Shown piece after piece: positions 6,830 through 13,924 of a DNA stretch of 17,687 nucleotides. A program made the position numbers and the translations under genes. This DNA is from JTS-RE9 sp964649195 (GTDB lineage: Bacteria; Planctomycetota; Phycisphaerae; Phycisphaerales; Phycisphaeraceae). Below the pieces are notes generated by a model. The model did not search any database and was not told where the DNA came from. It saw only the letters and a list, made by a program, of their open reading frames with translations. Location of the stretch: contig CAZYPK010000114.1 of assembly GCA_964649195.1 (NCBI GenBank), positions 1 through 17,687 on the forward strand, written 5' to 3'. Positions within the stretch are counted from its first letter, which is position 1. Every line of letters begins with the position of its first letter.

Positions 6830-7957
6830 ATGAACACCTTATTCGACGACATTCTCGTGAAGGCCCCCCAAACAGAAGGCATCAAGTATGCCGGGTCCAA
6901 ACTAAAGCTGTTGCCGCACATACTATCGTTGATCAAGAAGGCGGGGCCCAAGACCGTTTTTGACGGGTTTACCGGATCGACGCGTGTTTCTCAGGCGCTC
7001 GCGCGCAGTGGCTACACTGTCATCGCCAACGATGTGTCGGCGTGGTCGAAAGTCTTTGCGACTTGTTATTTGCTAAATGAATATCCACGATCACATTATC
7101 TTCCAATCATTGAACACTTGAACCACTTGCCGCCCGAGGACGGTTGGTTTACACAACATTACGGCGGAGATCCGGGCGAAGGGTGTTCAGTCGGAGATGA
7201 TGGGCTGAAGAAGCCGTGGCAAAGAAAAAATACGCGCCGCCTTGATGCCATCCGTAATGAAATCGACCGCCTTGATTTATCAGATGTCGAGAGATCGGTG
7301 CTCTTAACGAGCCTGATATATGCTCTCGATAGAGTGGATAGCACCATCGGGCATTTCGCGTCCTATCTCAACGAGTGGTCGCCTCGATCATATCAACCAC
7401 TCTGTCTGGAGGCTCCCGCGATTATTCCCAAACGTGCGCCACACCAGGTGCATAGGGAAGATACTCTGAAACTCCTGCCGGAAATTAACGTCGATTTGGC
7501 ATACTTTGATCCGCCATATGGATCGAACAATGAGAAGATGCCGCCTTCACGAGTCCGTTACGCGGCTTATTATCATCTTTGGACGAGTGTTTGTCATAAC
7601 GACAAGCCCGAACTGTTTGGAAAAGCCGGGCGAAGGTTGGATACCTCAGATGCAATTGCCGCGTCGGTATTTGAAGAGTATCGACGAAACGAGCATGGCC
7701 GTCTTATCGCCGTTGACGCAATTCGACGCTTGCTGAGAGAAACCATGGCGCGCCACATCCTGCTTTCCTATAGCTCAGGAGGCAGGGCCACCGCTGAAGA
7801 ACTAAACGCGGTCATGGCAGAAAATGGAAAGTTAATCGAAGTAAGAGAAGTTGACTATCGAAAGAATGTTATGGCTGGCATGCGATGGACAAATGAATGG
7901 ATTCGTGAAGCCGAGGCACCTAATAGAGAGTTCTTGTTCTTATTGGAAAAGACATAG
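6830..7957 (+). CDS. D12-class N6-adenine DNA methyltransferase
   Basis: Transfers methyl from S-adenosylmethionine to adenine N6 in DNA, protecting the host from the neighbouring nuclease. The product is 375 aa. The motif order is that of the alpha/D12 class: motif X GIKYAGSKLKLLPHI, motif I TVFDGFTGSTRVSQAL, motif II around VIANDVSAWSK, then a variable region, then catalytic motif IV YFDPPYGSNN with Asp227-Pro-Pro-Tyr230. The usual tail follows (HILLSYSSGGRATAEEL, and EFLFLLEKT at the end). ATG 6830 follows the nuclease stop by six bases, so the two are probably cotranscribed. The variable region between motifs II and IV should hold the recognition determinants, but the target cannot be read from sequence alone. 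G+C and codon use match the nuclease rather than the host genes. Confidence 0.9.
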   Translation: MNTLFDDILVKAPQTEGIKYAGSKLKLLPHILSLIKKAGPKTVFDGFTGSTRVSQALARSGYTVIANDVSAWSKVFATCYLLNEYPRSHYLPIIEHLNHLPPEDGWFTQHYGGDPGEGCSVGDDGLKKPWQRKNTRRLDAIRNEIDRLDLSDVERSVLLTSLIYALDRVDSTIGHFASYLNEWSPRSYQPLCLEAPAIIPKRAPHQVHREDTLKLLPEINVDLAYFDPPYGSNNEKMPPSRVRYAAYYHLWTSVCHNDKPELFGKAGRRLDTSDAIAASVFEEYRRNEHGRLIAVDAIRRLLRETMARHILLSYSSGGRATAEELNAVMAENGKLIEVREVDYRKNVMAGMRWTNEWIREAEAPNREFLFLLEKT

Positions 7958-7965
7958 TGTCGTAG

Positions 7966-8151
7966 GACGGTCAAGGCTCCCCGAAAACGCGCATTCCGGC
8001 GCGTTCGCTCTTCGATCACCTTGAAGCCGGCTACACGGTCGATTATTTTCTCGCGCAGTTTCCCACCGTCCGCCAGGAGCAGGTGCGGGCATTGCTCGAA
8101 TCCGCCGGCCGGCGCGTGGAAGAGGAGGCGATCGCCGCGGGGAAGAAATGA
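7966..8151 (+). pseudogene. Truncated DUF433-family antitoxin remnant
   Basis: This stretch has no start codon but reads TRIPARSLFDHLEAGYTVDY and FLAQFPTVRQEQVRALLESA up to TGA at 8149-8151. This is the C-terminal two-thirds of a DUF433 protein, normally about 75 aa, in which GTRIPVxxLFxxLEAG and FLxxFPTVxxEQ are conserved. The missing front would be the VxGTPVFxGTRIP segment. The frame is open back to a TAG at 7963-7965, only six bases past the methyltransferase stop, so the restriction-modification segment appears to have replaced the front half. High G+C contrasts with the methyltransferase next door. Confidence 0.75.
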
Positions 8152-8309
8152 AGCTGCTGCTCGACGGTCAACAGAGGTGTTGTAGAAATTGTGAACATAT
8201 CAACTGTGGTCAAGCAAGCCCGATGGCGAGTCCGCGAGCCGTCGGGGTATTTCAGATAACCGATACCCCCGACGGCTCGCGGACTCGCCATCGGGCTTGG
8301 GAGCAATAA
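8148..8309 (+). pseudogene. Start of a DUF5615 (PIN-like) toxin, lost after six codons
   Basis: ATGA at 8148-8151 overlaps the DUF433 stop, as is usual for DUF433-DUF5615 pairs. The first codons read MKLLLD, the standard opening of DUF5615 PIN-like proteins (MKLLLDENLP and similar). After 8165 all resemblance stops: the frame continues as Cys-rich, non-family sequence and runs through the palindrome to TAA at 8307-8309. The toxin body is therefore deleted. GACGGTCAA occurs at 8163-8171, right at the break, and again at 7966-7974 on the other side of the remnant. Confidence 0.55.
8215..8299. repeat. 85-nt palindrome, 36-bp arms with one bulged base
   Basis: The left arm 8215-8250 begins CAAGCCCGATGGCGAG and ends GTCGGGGTAT. 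The right arm 8263-8299 is its reverse complement with one extra C. The loop is 12 nt. It lies 20 bases past the stop of the minus-strand dehydrogenase gene. Its outer 14 nt (CAAGCCCGATGGCG) match the arms of the palindrome at 16243-16285. There is no T-run after the stem on the minus strand, so it is not a standard intrinsic terminator, though it could still stop transcription or protect a 3' end. Confidence 0.9.
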
Positions 8310-8319
8310 TCAAATCATT

Positions 8320-11300
8320 TCATTTTCCGCCGACGATCTGCGCCCGCGCCGGGGAGCCTTCGACATCGATCAGTTCCACGGTGAAGCCTTGCGCGTGTTT
8401 GCCTTCGAGGATGGCGAAGGTGAGCGTGTGGGTGCCGATGGGGAGGTCGAGCGTTGTCGTCGCGCTGACGTCGGCGGGCTTGGCGCCGACCCAGAGTTTG
8501 AGGCCTTCGATGGCGGACGGTTTGAGCGCGATCTTGCCTGCGGTGGTGACGTTGAGCTGGGCGCGGAGCAGGCCGTAGCGCGGGCCGTTCATCCACATCT
8601 TCGTGGTTTCATCCCACGGGGCAGCGCCGCTCACGCGCGAGTAGAGCGGGGTCCACATCACGGCGGGATCATCCTTGGGCGCGACTTCGACGCCGGCGTG
8701 GCGGAAGACATCGTTGCTGGCGGGCGTGGAGATGGGCGTGCGCCAGGTGCGGATCAGGCGTGCCTTGCCCAGGTTGTAGGCGCCGTCCTTGCCCAGCCTG
8801 GACATGAACGCGATGAGATCGACGAACTCCTCGCGCGTCAGGCCGTCGGTGAGGCCGGCGGGCATCAGCGAGGGGGCATCCTTCTGCTCGGCGATCTGAT
8901 TCAGCGGAATCGCAATCTCGCTGTCATCGCTGGTGCGCAGGAGCAGGTCCTTGTCGGTCTTGCGGACGAGGATGCCGGCGATGATTTCCTCATCCTTCGT
9001 GGTGACCTGCGTGGCGTGGTAGCCTTCCTTCACTTTCTTGGCCGGCTCGAGCATCGACTCGATGATGTAATCGATGGGGGCGCTGGCGCCCAGCGAGGAA
9101 AGGTCGGGGCCGACGAGGCCGCCCGCGCCGCCGACGGCGTGACACTTGAGGCAGGCGAGCATGTCCCGGCGGAAGATCGCTTCGCCTCGGGCCGGGTTGC
9201 CCTTGTTCTGCACATCATCGACCATCGCCGCCAGTTCCACTTCGCTGAGCGTCCGCCTGGGATTGGTCAGTCCGCCGGCGTTCATGATGGCCATGACCAG
9301 CGCCGGCTCATCGCGCGAGGAACCGGAGAGGGCGCGCATCGCCATCTTGGCCACATCAGGCTTGAGCGTTTTGCCTTCGAGTGCCTTGGCCAGGGCGGCG
9401 GGACCTTGAGCGCGGGAGAGGAGCGGGTTGATCACGCCCGCCGGATTCGCGCCATCAGGCATGTCGGTCATGACTGAAGCGATGGCCGACGCACCCGCGT
9501 TCAGGTCGATCGAGGCCAGCGCGACACCCGCCATCATGCGCGTGTCGAGTGATTGACTTTTGTCCGTCAGATCGGTGAAGGTCTTCGCGCTCGCCGGGCC
9601 GCCGAGCATGGCCAGGCCGTCGAATGCGGCCTGCTTGAGTGAGCCGTTCAGGTCAGCCTGTTTCGCTCGTGCAGTCAGCTTCTCCCGCACGGCTTCGATC
9701 TTCCACAAACCGGCGAGCCGCGAAGCGGCGGCGGAAGTCGCGGCCTGTTTCGACTCGATCAACCCGGCGATGCCTGACAGGTCGCCCGAGGGTTTTAGGT
9801 TGCGCTGCTGCGTGGCTTTCATCAATGCATCAAGCAATGGCGCGGATTGCTTCGCCACAGCTTCATCGAAGATGAAGCGCAGCTCGCCGGGGCCGCCCAG
9901 TCCCGCGACGGTCTGCATCAAGTCGCCGCGACGGTCCTCGGGAATCTTGTCACCTTTGAGCAGCGCGACCAGCGACCCCACGACCTGGGCGGACTCGGCC
10001 GCCTTGAGCGCGAAGCTGAGCCGGTTGATGTTCCCGGCGAACACCGCCTTGCCTTGTTGCAGCGGCGCGAGCCAGTGCGCTTGCAGATCACGGGCGGTCA
10101 GCCAGAGTGCGAAATCGAGGAATCGATCCACCGGCCGATCCAGGGCCTGCATCGCCGCTTCGACGGCGGGCAGCGAGTTGAGCTGACGCAGGGCGTTGAC
10201 CGCTTCCAGCCGAACGCGCGGATGATCATCATTGACCTGTGTCGTGAGAAGCTCGAGTGCGCTATCCACGCGATCGTGCCAGTGGTAAAGCACGCGCGTG
10301 GCGGCAGCGCGGGCACGATGATCGGTGGAGCGCAGCACCTGCGTGAGCAGTGATGCATCGACGACATCGATCGTCTGCATCGCCCAGAGCGCTTCGAGCC
10401 TTTGATGTTCAAAGTTCGCATCGCTGGAATCGAGCGACTTGACCCACGCGGCAATCTTCGCGGGCACTTCCTTGTCCCCCCTGGTCATGCGCTCGCGCAG
10501 TTGCAGCTTCGCATGCAGGCGGGTGAACTCTTCATGCTCTTTCAGCAGCGGCAGCAGGGCATCGGTCGAAGCGCCGATGATGTGCGGCTTCTTCACCAGC
10601 GGACGGCCCTTGGCGGTGATGCGCCAGATGCGGCCGTTGGTGTGGTCCCGGCGTTCATCGCGGAAATCGACTTCGCCGTGCTGGATGATCGGGTTGTACC
10701 AGTCGGCGACATAGATCGCGCCATCAGGGCCGATCTTCACATCAATCGGGCGGAAGGCGATGTTGTTCGTGCCGATGGGGTCATCGGTCTTGCGCGAGGC
10801 GTAGCCGGCGTTGTCCTCGCTGAGAATGAAACGGTTGACGCGGTTGCCTCGGAAATCGTTGGCGAGGAACGTGCCCTGCCAGTCATCGGGAAGATGGCGG
10901 CTATAGACAATTTCGAGACCGCAGTGCTTGGGCTGGCCGGGGTTGAGGCCTTGCAGAATGCGGCGGGCGCCGGGGCTGGTCATGAAGACGGAGCCTGGGA
11001 AAACGTAGTTGATGCCCTGGCCGCCCGCGCCATCGGTGGCGAAGGACTGGCCCCACTTGTCCTGGTGATGGCCCCAGGAGTTGACGAGTCCGAGGAAGAA
11101 GACTTCCAGCCGCTGTGTTTCGGGTCGATAGTGCCAGACCGCGCCGCCGTTGGCGCGGCGGGGACCGTATGGCGTTTCTATATGTGAGTGTATATAGATC
11201 GATTGATGCATATAGAGAAGGCCATCGACGCCCCAGCGGAATGTATGGAGAATATGGTGTGTATCTTCCGTGCCGAAGCCTGAGAGCACGATGGTTTTCT

Positions 11301-11769
11301 TGTCGGCCTTGCCGTCGCCGTCGGTGTCCTGGAGATAGAGCAGCTCGGTGGAGTTGGCGACATAGGCGCCGTTGCCTGACGCATCGGGAATGACGGCGGT
11401 GGGGATGAGCAGACCGTCGGCGAAGACGGTGGTCCTGTCCGCGCTGCCGTCGCCGTCGGTGTCTTCAAGGACGAGGATCTTGTCGTTGGCGACCTGGCCC
11501 GGCTTGATCTGCGGGTAGATCTCGCTGGAGGCGACCCAGAGGCGACCCCTGGCGTCGAAGTTCATCTGGATCGGCTTGTGCATCAGCTTCGTGTCAGCGA
11601 AGAGATTGGCCTCGAAGCCTTCCTGCACCCTGAAGGATTTGAGCTCGGCGTCCGAGTCGGGGACGGGGACGTTCTTGAGGCCGCGCTGGGCGTGGGCGTG
11701 GGCGGCGAGACTGATGGTGAGCAGAAAAGCGACGAGTGAGGCACAATGTCGAACGATGGAATTATTCAT
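8320..11769 (-). CDS. Secreted PVC-type dehydrogenase with HEAT repeats and c-type haem domain
   Basis: Predicted periplasmic redox protein of the planctomycete/Verrucomicrobia 'membrane-bound dehydrogenase' type, thought to oxidise sugars or similar substrates and pass electrons to haem. The product is 1149 aa. Signal peptide 1-27 ends AAHAHA. A propeller-like domain covers about residues 45-420, with Ca-loop-like DTDGDG at 103-108 and 148-153 and VADWYNP plus NGRIWRI near its end. Helical HEAT-type repeats run to about 830. The haem domain has ARGEAIF and CLKCH at 873-877, with MPAGL a possible Met ligand. The last roughly 130 residues form an extra beta-rich domain. ATG 11769 is chosen for its signal peptide and AAGGA seven bases upstream; the open frame beyond it overlaps the toxin gene. 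It lies 52 bases after a ParE-like toxin and two genes from its likely SGNH partner. Confidence 0.9.
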   Translation of the reverse strand: MNNSIVRHCASLVAFLLTISLAAHAHAQRGLKNVPVPDSDAELKSFRVQEGFEANLFADTKLMHKPIQMNFDARGRLWVASSEIYPQIKPGQVANDKILVLEDTDGDGSADRTTVFADGLLIPTAVIPDASGNGAYVANSTELLYLQDTDGDGKADKKTIVLSGFGTEDTHHILHTFRWGVDGLLYMHQSIYIHSHIETPYGPRRANGGAVWHYRPETQRLEVFFLGLVNSWGHHQDKWGQSFATDGAGGQGINYVFPGSVFMTSPGARRILQGLNPGQPKHCGLEIVYSRHLPDDWQGTFLANDFRGNRVNRFILSEDNAGYASRKTDDPIGTNNIAFRPIDVKIGPDGAIYVADWYNPIIQHGEVDFRDERRDHTNGRIWRITAKGRPLVKKPHIIGASTDALLPLLKEHEEFTRLHAKLQLRERMTRGDKEVPAKIAAWVKSLDSSDANFEHQRLEALWAMQTIDVVDASLLTQVLRSTDHRARAAATRVLYHWHDRVDSALELLTTQVNDDHPRVRLEAVNALRQLNSLPAVEAAMQALDRPVDRFLDFALWLTARDLQAHWLAPLQQGKAVFAGNINRLSFALKAAESAQVVGSLVALLKGDKIPEDRRGDLMQTVAGLGGPGELRFIFDEAVAKQSAPLLDALMKATQQRNLKPSGDLSGIAGLIESKQAATSAAASRLAGLWKIEAVREKLTARAKQADLNGSLKQAAFDGLAMLGGPASAKTFTDLTDKSQSLDTRMMAGVALASIDLNAGASAIASVMTDMPDGANPAGVINPLLSRAQGPAALAKALEGKTLKPDVAKMAMRALSGSSRDEPALVMAIMNAGGLTNPRRTLSEVELAAMVDDVQNKGNPARGEAIFRRDMLACLKCHAVGGAGGLVGPDLSSLGASAPIDYIIESMLEPAKKVKEGYHATQVTTKDEEIIAGILVRKTDKDLLLRTSDDSEIAIPLNQIAEQKDAPSLMPAGLTDGLTREEFVDLIAFMSRLGKDGAYNLGKARLIRTWRTPISTPASNDVFRHAGVEVAPKDDPAVMWTPLYSRVSGAAPWDETTKMWMNGPRYGLLRAQLNVTTAGKIALKPSAIEGLKLWVGAKPADVSATTTLDLPIGTHTLTFAILEGKHAQGFTVELIDVEGSPARAQIVGGK

Positions 11770-11821
11770 CTTGTAATCCTTGCAACTTCCAATCATGGCA
11801 ACGTCCCGACTTTCCAATGAA

Positions 11822-12142
11822 TCATCGATCTTCACGCAGGATTCGATAGACCTGACGTGATCCATGAAGCACCGCGACAATCTCGACGCCATCGCGGACA
11901 ACCTCATGGAAAATGATGTACTTCGTGAAACCTTGAACCGGCCATTTTCTGAGCTTGCGCAGCTTCGGGTGGCGTTTTCCCGTGGCAGGACCGATGTATG
12001 GATTCTCGGCCAGCTTTTCGTAGCATTCGCCGAGCGCGCGAAGAAAACGCTCGGCGGCCTCAAGTGAACCGACGGCGATGTACGCGGCGATTTCAAGAGC
12101 ATCACCGGTCGCCTGTTCCCGGACATTCAACCCACGGCTCAT
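11822..12142 (-). CDS. ParE/RelE-superfamily toxin (TA pair 1)
   Basis: Predicted toxin of a ParDE-like pair; family members poison DNA gyrase (ParE) or cleave mRNA (RelE), and sequence alone does not decide which. It is 106 aa, the usual size. The family pattern is clear: VREQATGDALEIAAYIA, EAAERFLRAL, YEKLAENPYIGPAT, LRKLRKWPVQGFTKYIIF and IVAVLHGSRQVYRIL. The ATG overlaps the antitoxin stop by four bases (ATGA), showing translational coupling. No frameshift or missing core residue is seen, so it should be functional. It ends 52 bases before the start of the dehydrogenase gene on the same strand, so read-through into that gene is possible. Confidence 0.9.
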   Translation of the reverse strand: MSRGLNVREQATGDALEIAAYIAVGSLEAAERFLRALGECYEKLAENPYIGPATGKRHPKLRKLRKWPVQGFTKYIIFHEVVRDGVEIVAVLHGSRQVYRILREDR

Positions 12143-12423
12143 GCGACCTCCCCGCGCGTCCGCCGAATCCGTTCGTGCAACTGGGCACGCAGACGGTCCC
12201 AGTACTCCGGCGTGACCTCCTCGCTCTTGACTTCGCCGCGATCAGACGCTTCGATTCGCCTGACCAGTTCATCCTCCATCCACTGAGGCATCTCTTCCTC
12301 TTCCAAAACTTTGGAAATGAGCGAGGCGACCATTTCGCTGATGTCACGGAATTCGCCGGCGGCGATGCGCGCCTCCAGATACTGCGCCGCCTCGTCCGAC
12401 AATTGCACGGTGATCGATTTCAT
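12139..12423 (-). CDS. ParD/CopG-like antitoxin (TA pair 1)
   Basis: Predicted ribbon-helix-helix antitoxin that neutralises the toxin encoded just downstream and represses their shared promoter. From ATG 12423 it is 94 aa. The N-terminal beta strand and helices read MKSITVQLSDEAAQYLEARI and GEFRDISEMVASLI, the classic DNA-binding half. The C-terminal half is acidic then basic (EVTPEYWDRLRAQLHERIRR) and should wrap the toxin. ATG 12423 is chosen because AAGGA lies seven bases upstream and the family begins here; an upstream ATG at 12522 would add 33 residues unlike any antitoxin. It shares its plan with the other three antitoxins in this cluster, so they are probably related by duplication or repeated capture. 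Confidence 0.88.
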   Translation of the reverse strand: MKSITVQLSDEAAQYLEARIAAGEFRDISEMVASLISKVLEEEEMPQWMEDELVRRIEASDRGEVKSEEVTPEYWDRLRAQLHERIRRTRGEVA

Positions 12424-12554
12424 GGCTTGGTCCTTTATCAGCAGCGGTATTCTTATCGTTGGTACGGCAGCATCACTGTCGCGCAGTGGCAGGAATGGCG
12501 AAACATGCGTGGAGTCTTGCACATCGGTGGATACTTCGAGTGTTTCATGGTGGG

Positions 12555-12869
12555 TTATGCCTTGAAAAACCGACCGGGATCAAGTGCCCCGTGATAAACA
12601 TGAACAATTTCCAGTCGATCCTCACGAACGCGGTAGAAGACAAGATGGTTCAGAAATCGATGAATGGCCCACTTTCGCAGTCCTTCCCACTACGGCTACA
12701 CATCTTCGACCAACGGCCCGATCGTCGGATTCTCGCAAAGCTTCTCGAACGTCGCCCAGCAGGCATCGAAGAATCGGACCGCACTGTCGGGCGAATCCTT
12801 CCGTATGTAAGCGGCGATTTCATCGACATCGCGCCACGCCTCCGGCGAAACATACAGTTGGAGCATCAT
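12555..12869 (-). pseudogene. ParE-like toxin with two in-frame TAG codons (TA pair 2)
   Basis: ATG 12869 overlaps the antitoxin stop (ATGATG). The frame reads MMLQLYVSPEAWRDVDEIAA through ENPTIGPLVEDV (residue 57), then TAG (12696-12698), Pro, TAG (12690-12692), and then goes on in the same frame as WEGLRKWAIHRFLNHLVFYR, LEIVHVYHGA and a TAA at 12555-12557. The part after the two stops is exactly the C-terminal half of the family, so no frameshift is needed: only codons 58 and 60 are abnormal. The truncated 57-aa product lacks the core strands and should be inactive. Its antitoxin is intact. TAG read-through is the alternative to simple decay, but no suppressor evidence exists here. Confidence 0.8.
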
Positions 12870-13138
12870 GCCATCTCGCCCCGATGACCGGTGCGAGCGA
12901 TGAAGTCCCTCTTCTTCTGCCGCCATGTCTCTTCAGTCACCTTGATGCCCAGACCTTCATCGAGACTCCCGATGCCCTCATTCAGGCGCCGTCTCAGCGA
13001 GTCCGGCATCCGCTGGCCGCAATCGTTCGACACGAGGGCCGCAAGGTATTCACTGACATTCTGATATTCCCCCGATTCGATTCGACGCGCCAGCCAATGC
13101 GCCGTCTCATCGGACAATTCAACATGGAACACTTTCAT
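12866..13138 (-). CDS. ParD/CopG-like antitoxin (TA pair 2, toxin broken)
   Basis: Ribbon-helix-helix antitoxin of 90 aa. It opens MKVFHVELSDETAHWLARRI and GEYQNVSEYLAALVS (DNA-binding half) and ends with KVTEETWRQKKRDFIARTGH (toxin-binding tail). GCAGGAG ends six bases before ATG 13138, a strong ribosome site. Its first 76 bases and 28 bases upstream belong to a 104-bp repeat whose second copy lies at 13497-13600. Because its own toxin is interrupted by two stop codons, it may now be free to repress or to cross-neutralise toxins of neighbouring pairs. Confidence 0.85.
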   Translation of the reverse strand: MKVFHVELSDETAHWLARRIESGEYQNVSEYLAALVSNDCGQRMPDSLRRRLNEGIGSLDEGLGIKVTEETWRQKKRDFIARTGHRGEMA

Positions 13139-13166
13139 GGCGGTCTCCTGCGGGTTTGATGTTTTC
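13063..13166. repeat. 104-bp direct repeat, copy 1
   Basis: Identical over all 104 bases to 13497-13600; the copies are 434 bases apart. This copy contains the ribosome site and first 25 codons of the intact pair-2 antitoxin. Sequence outside both ends diverges at once. Confidence 0.95.
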
Positions 13167-13180
13167 CTTGGCAAGGCGAC

Positions 13181-13459
13181 TCACGCGACTTCTCCCCGAT
13201 TCTTTTGAATGCGATCCAATGCCTTCTTGCGAAGCTGCGCCCAGTATTCGGGCGTCACCTCGATCCCTTCACCGCGATCAAGGCTTTCCACCCCTTCGAG
13301 CAACTCCGCTTCCATCCATCGCGGCAACTCTCCCGCATGTTGATCCCGTTCGATCAGCATGGCGAAGTATTCATTCACGTTCAAATACTCGCCGGCCGCG
13401 ATCAGCGACTCTATATGCCGGACGGTTTCATCGGAGATCTGAATCGTGATGGATTTCAT
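13181..13459 (-). CDS. ParD/CopG-like antitoxin without a toxin
   Basis: Ribbon-helix-helix antitoxin of 92 aa from ATG 13459, starting MKSITIQISDETVRHIESLI and GEYLNVNEYFAMLIE and ending EVTPEYWAQLRKKALDRIQK then NRGEVA. It resembles the pair-1 antitoxin most closely (shared MKSIT start, VTPEYW and RGEVA end). No toxin follows. Only a GTG overlapping its stop (GTGA) and about six toxin-like codons (SRLAK; compare the MSRG start of toxin 1) remain before sequence that matches the 104-bp repeat begins. It lies between the two copies of that repeat, so it probably arrived, or lost its toxin, in the same rearrangement. The ribosome site is weak (AAGGTAAACGC before ATG). Confidence 0.82.
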   Translation of the reverse strand: MKSITIQISDETVRHIESLIAAGEYLNVNEYFAMLIERDQHAGELPRWMEAELLEGVESLDRGEGIEVTPEYWAQLRKKALDRIQKNRGEVA

Positions 13460-13496
13460 GCGTTTACCTTTTTGCCGCATTGCGAGCTCTTCATTC

Positions 13497-13572
13497 GATA
13501 TTCCCCCGATTCGATTCGACGCGCCAGCCAATGCGCCGTCTCATCGGACAATTCAACATGGAACACTTTCAT
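13497..13572 (-). pseudogene. Truncated 5' end of the pair-2 antitoxin
   Basis: The first 25 codons (MKVFHVELSDETAHWL then ARRIESGEY) are base-for-base the start of the intact antitoxin at 13138, with the same ribosome site. At 13497 family sequence stops and unrelated codons lead to an early end. It is the gene part of repeat copy 2 and has no regulatory-domain completeness or toxin-binding tail. Confidence 0.85.
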
Positions 13573-13600
13573 GGCGGTCTCCTGCGGGTTTGATGTTTTC
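13497..13600. repeat. 104-bp direct repeat, copy 2
   Basis: Perfect match to 13063-13166. This copy sits four bases past the stop of the pair-3 toxin and carries only the antitoxin start. The segment between copies holds the toxinless antitoxin. Confidence 0.95.
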
Positions 13601-13603
13601 TTG

Positions 13604-13924
13604 TCAAGAACGCTCTCGAAGCGCGTCGGGGAGGTTGCGTGCCCCGTGCAGGATTCGCACGATATCCACCGTCTCGACTTCGACTCTATAATAAACGATG
13701 TAATTCAGAAAGCCGTGAATCGGCCACTTGCGAAACCCCTGCAAGTCCGGCGCATCGGTTTCAAAAACAGGCCCGGCTCCGGGCGTATCCTGCAACAACT
13801 CGAACGCCGCCTCGGCTGCGACAAGAAAACGGTTCGCGGCATCAATATTGTTCTGCGCGATGTACCATGAAATTTCATCCACGTCCGCCGTCGCGGCGGC
13901 ACGAACCGTCAGGGCATATTTCAC
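13604..13924 (-). CDS. ParE/RelE-superfamily toxin (TA pair 3)
   Basis: Predicted ParE-like toxin of 106 aa, same length as toxin 1 but diverged. The family order is kept: VRAAATADVDEISWYIAQ, DAANRFLVAAEAAFELL, TPGAGPVF, LQGFRKWPIHGFLNYIVYYR and VDIVRILHGARNLPDAL. The start codon overlaps the antitoxin stop by four bases (ATGA). No internal stop or gap is seen. Downstream on the same strand the gene meets repeat copy 2 after three bases, which in the ancestral order would have led straight into the pair-2 antitoxin. Whether the target is gyrase or mRNA cannot be told from the sequence. Confidence 0.9.
   Translation of the reverse strand: MKYALTVRAAATADVDEISWYIAQNNIDAANRFLVAAEAAFELLQDTPGAGPVFETDAPDLQGFRKWPIHGFLNYIVYYRVEVETVDIVRILHGARNLPDALRERS

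Noticed and set aside
8215..8299. Standard intrinsic terminator
   Set aside because: The stem is far longer than usual and lacks a following T-run on the minus strand, so it is listed as a repeat.
8389..9477. A 362-codon frame antisense to the dehydrogenase
   Set aside because: Antisense reading of a clearly conserved domain gene; no family motif and composition is that of a mirror frame.
11770..12126. A 119-residue N-terminal extension of the dehydrogenase
   Set aside because: It overlaps the toxin gene in another frame and would put the signal peptide in the middle of the protein.
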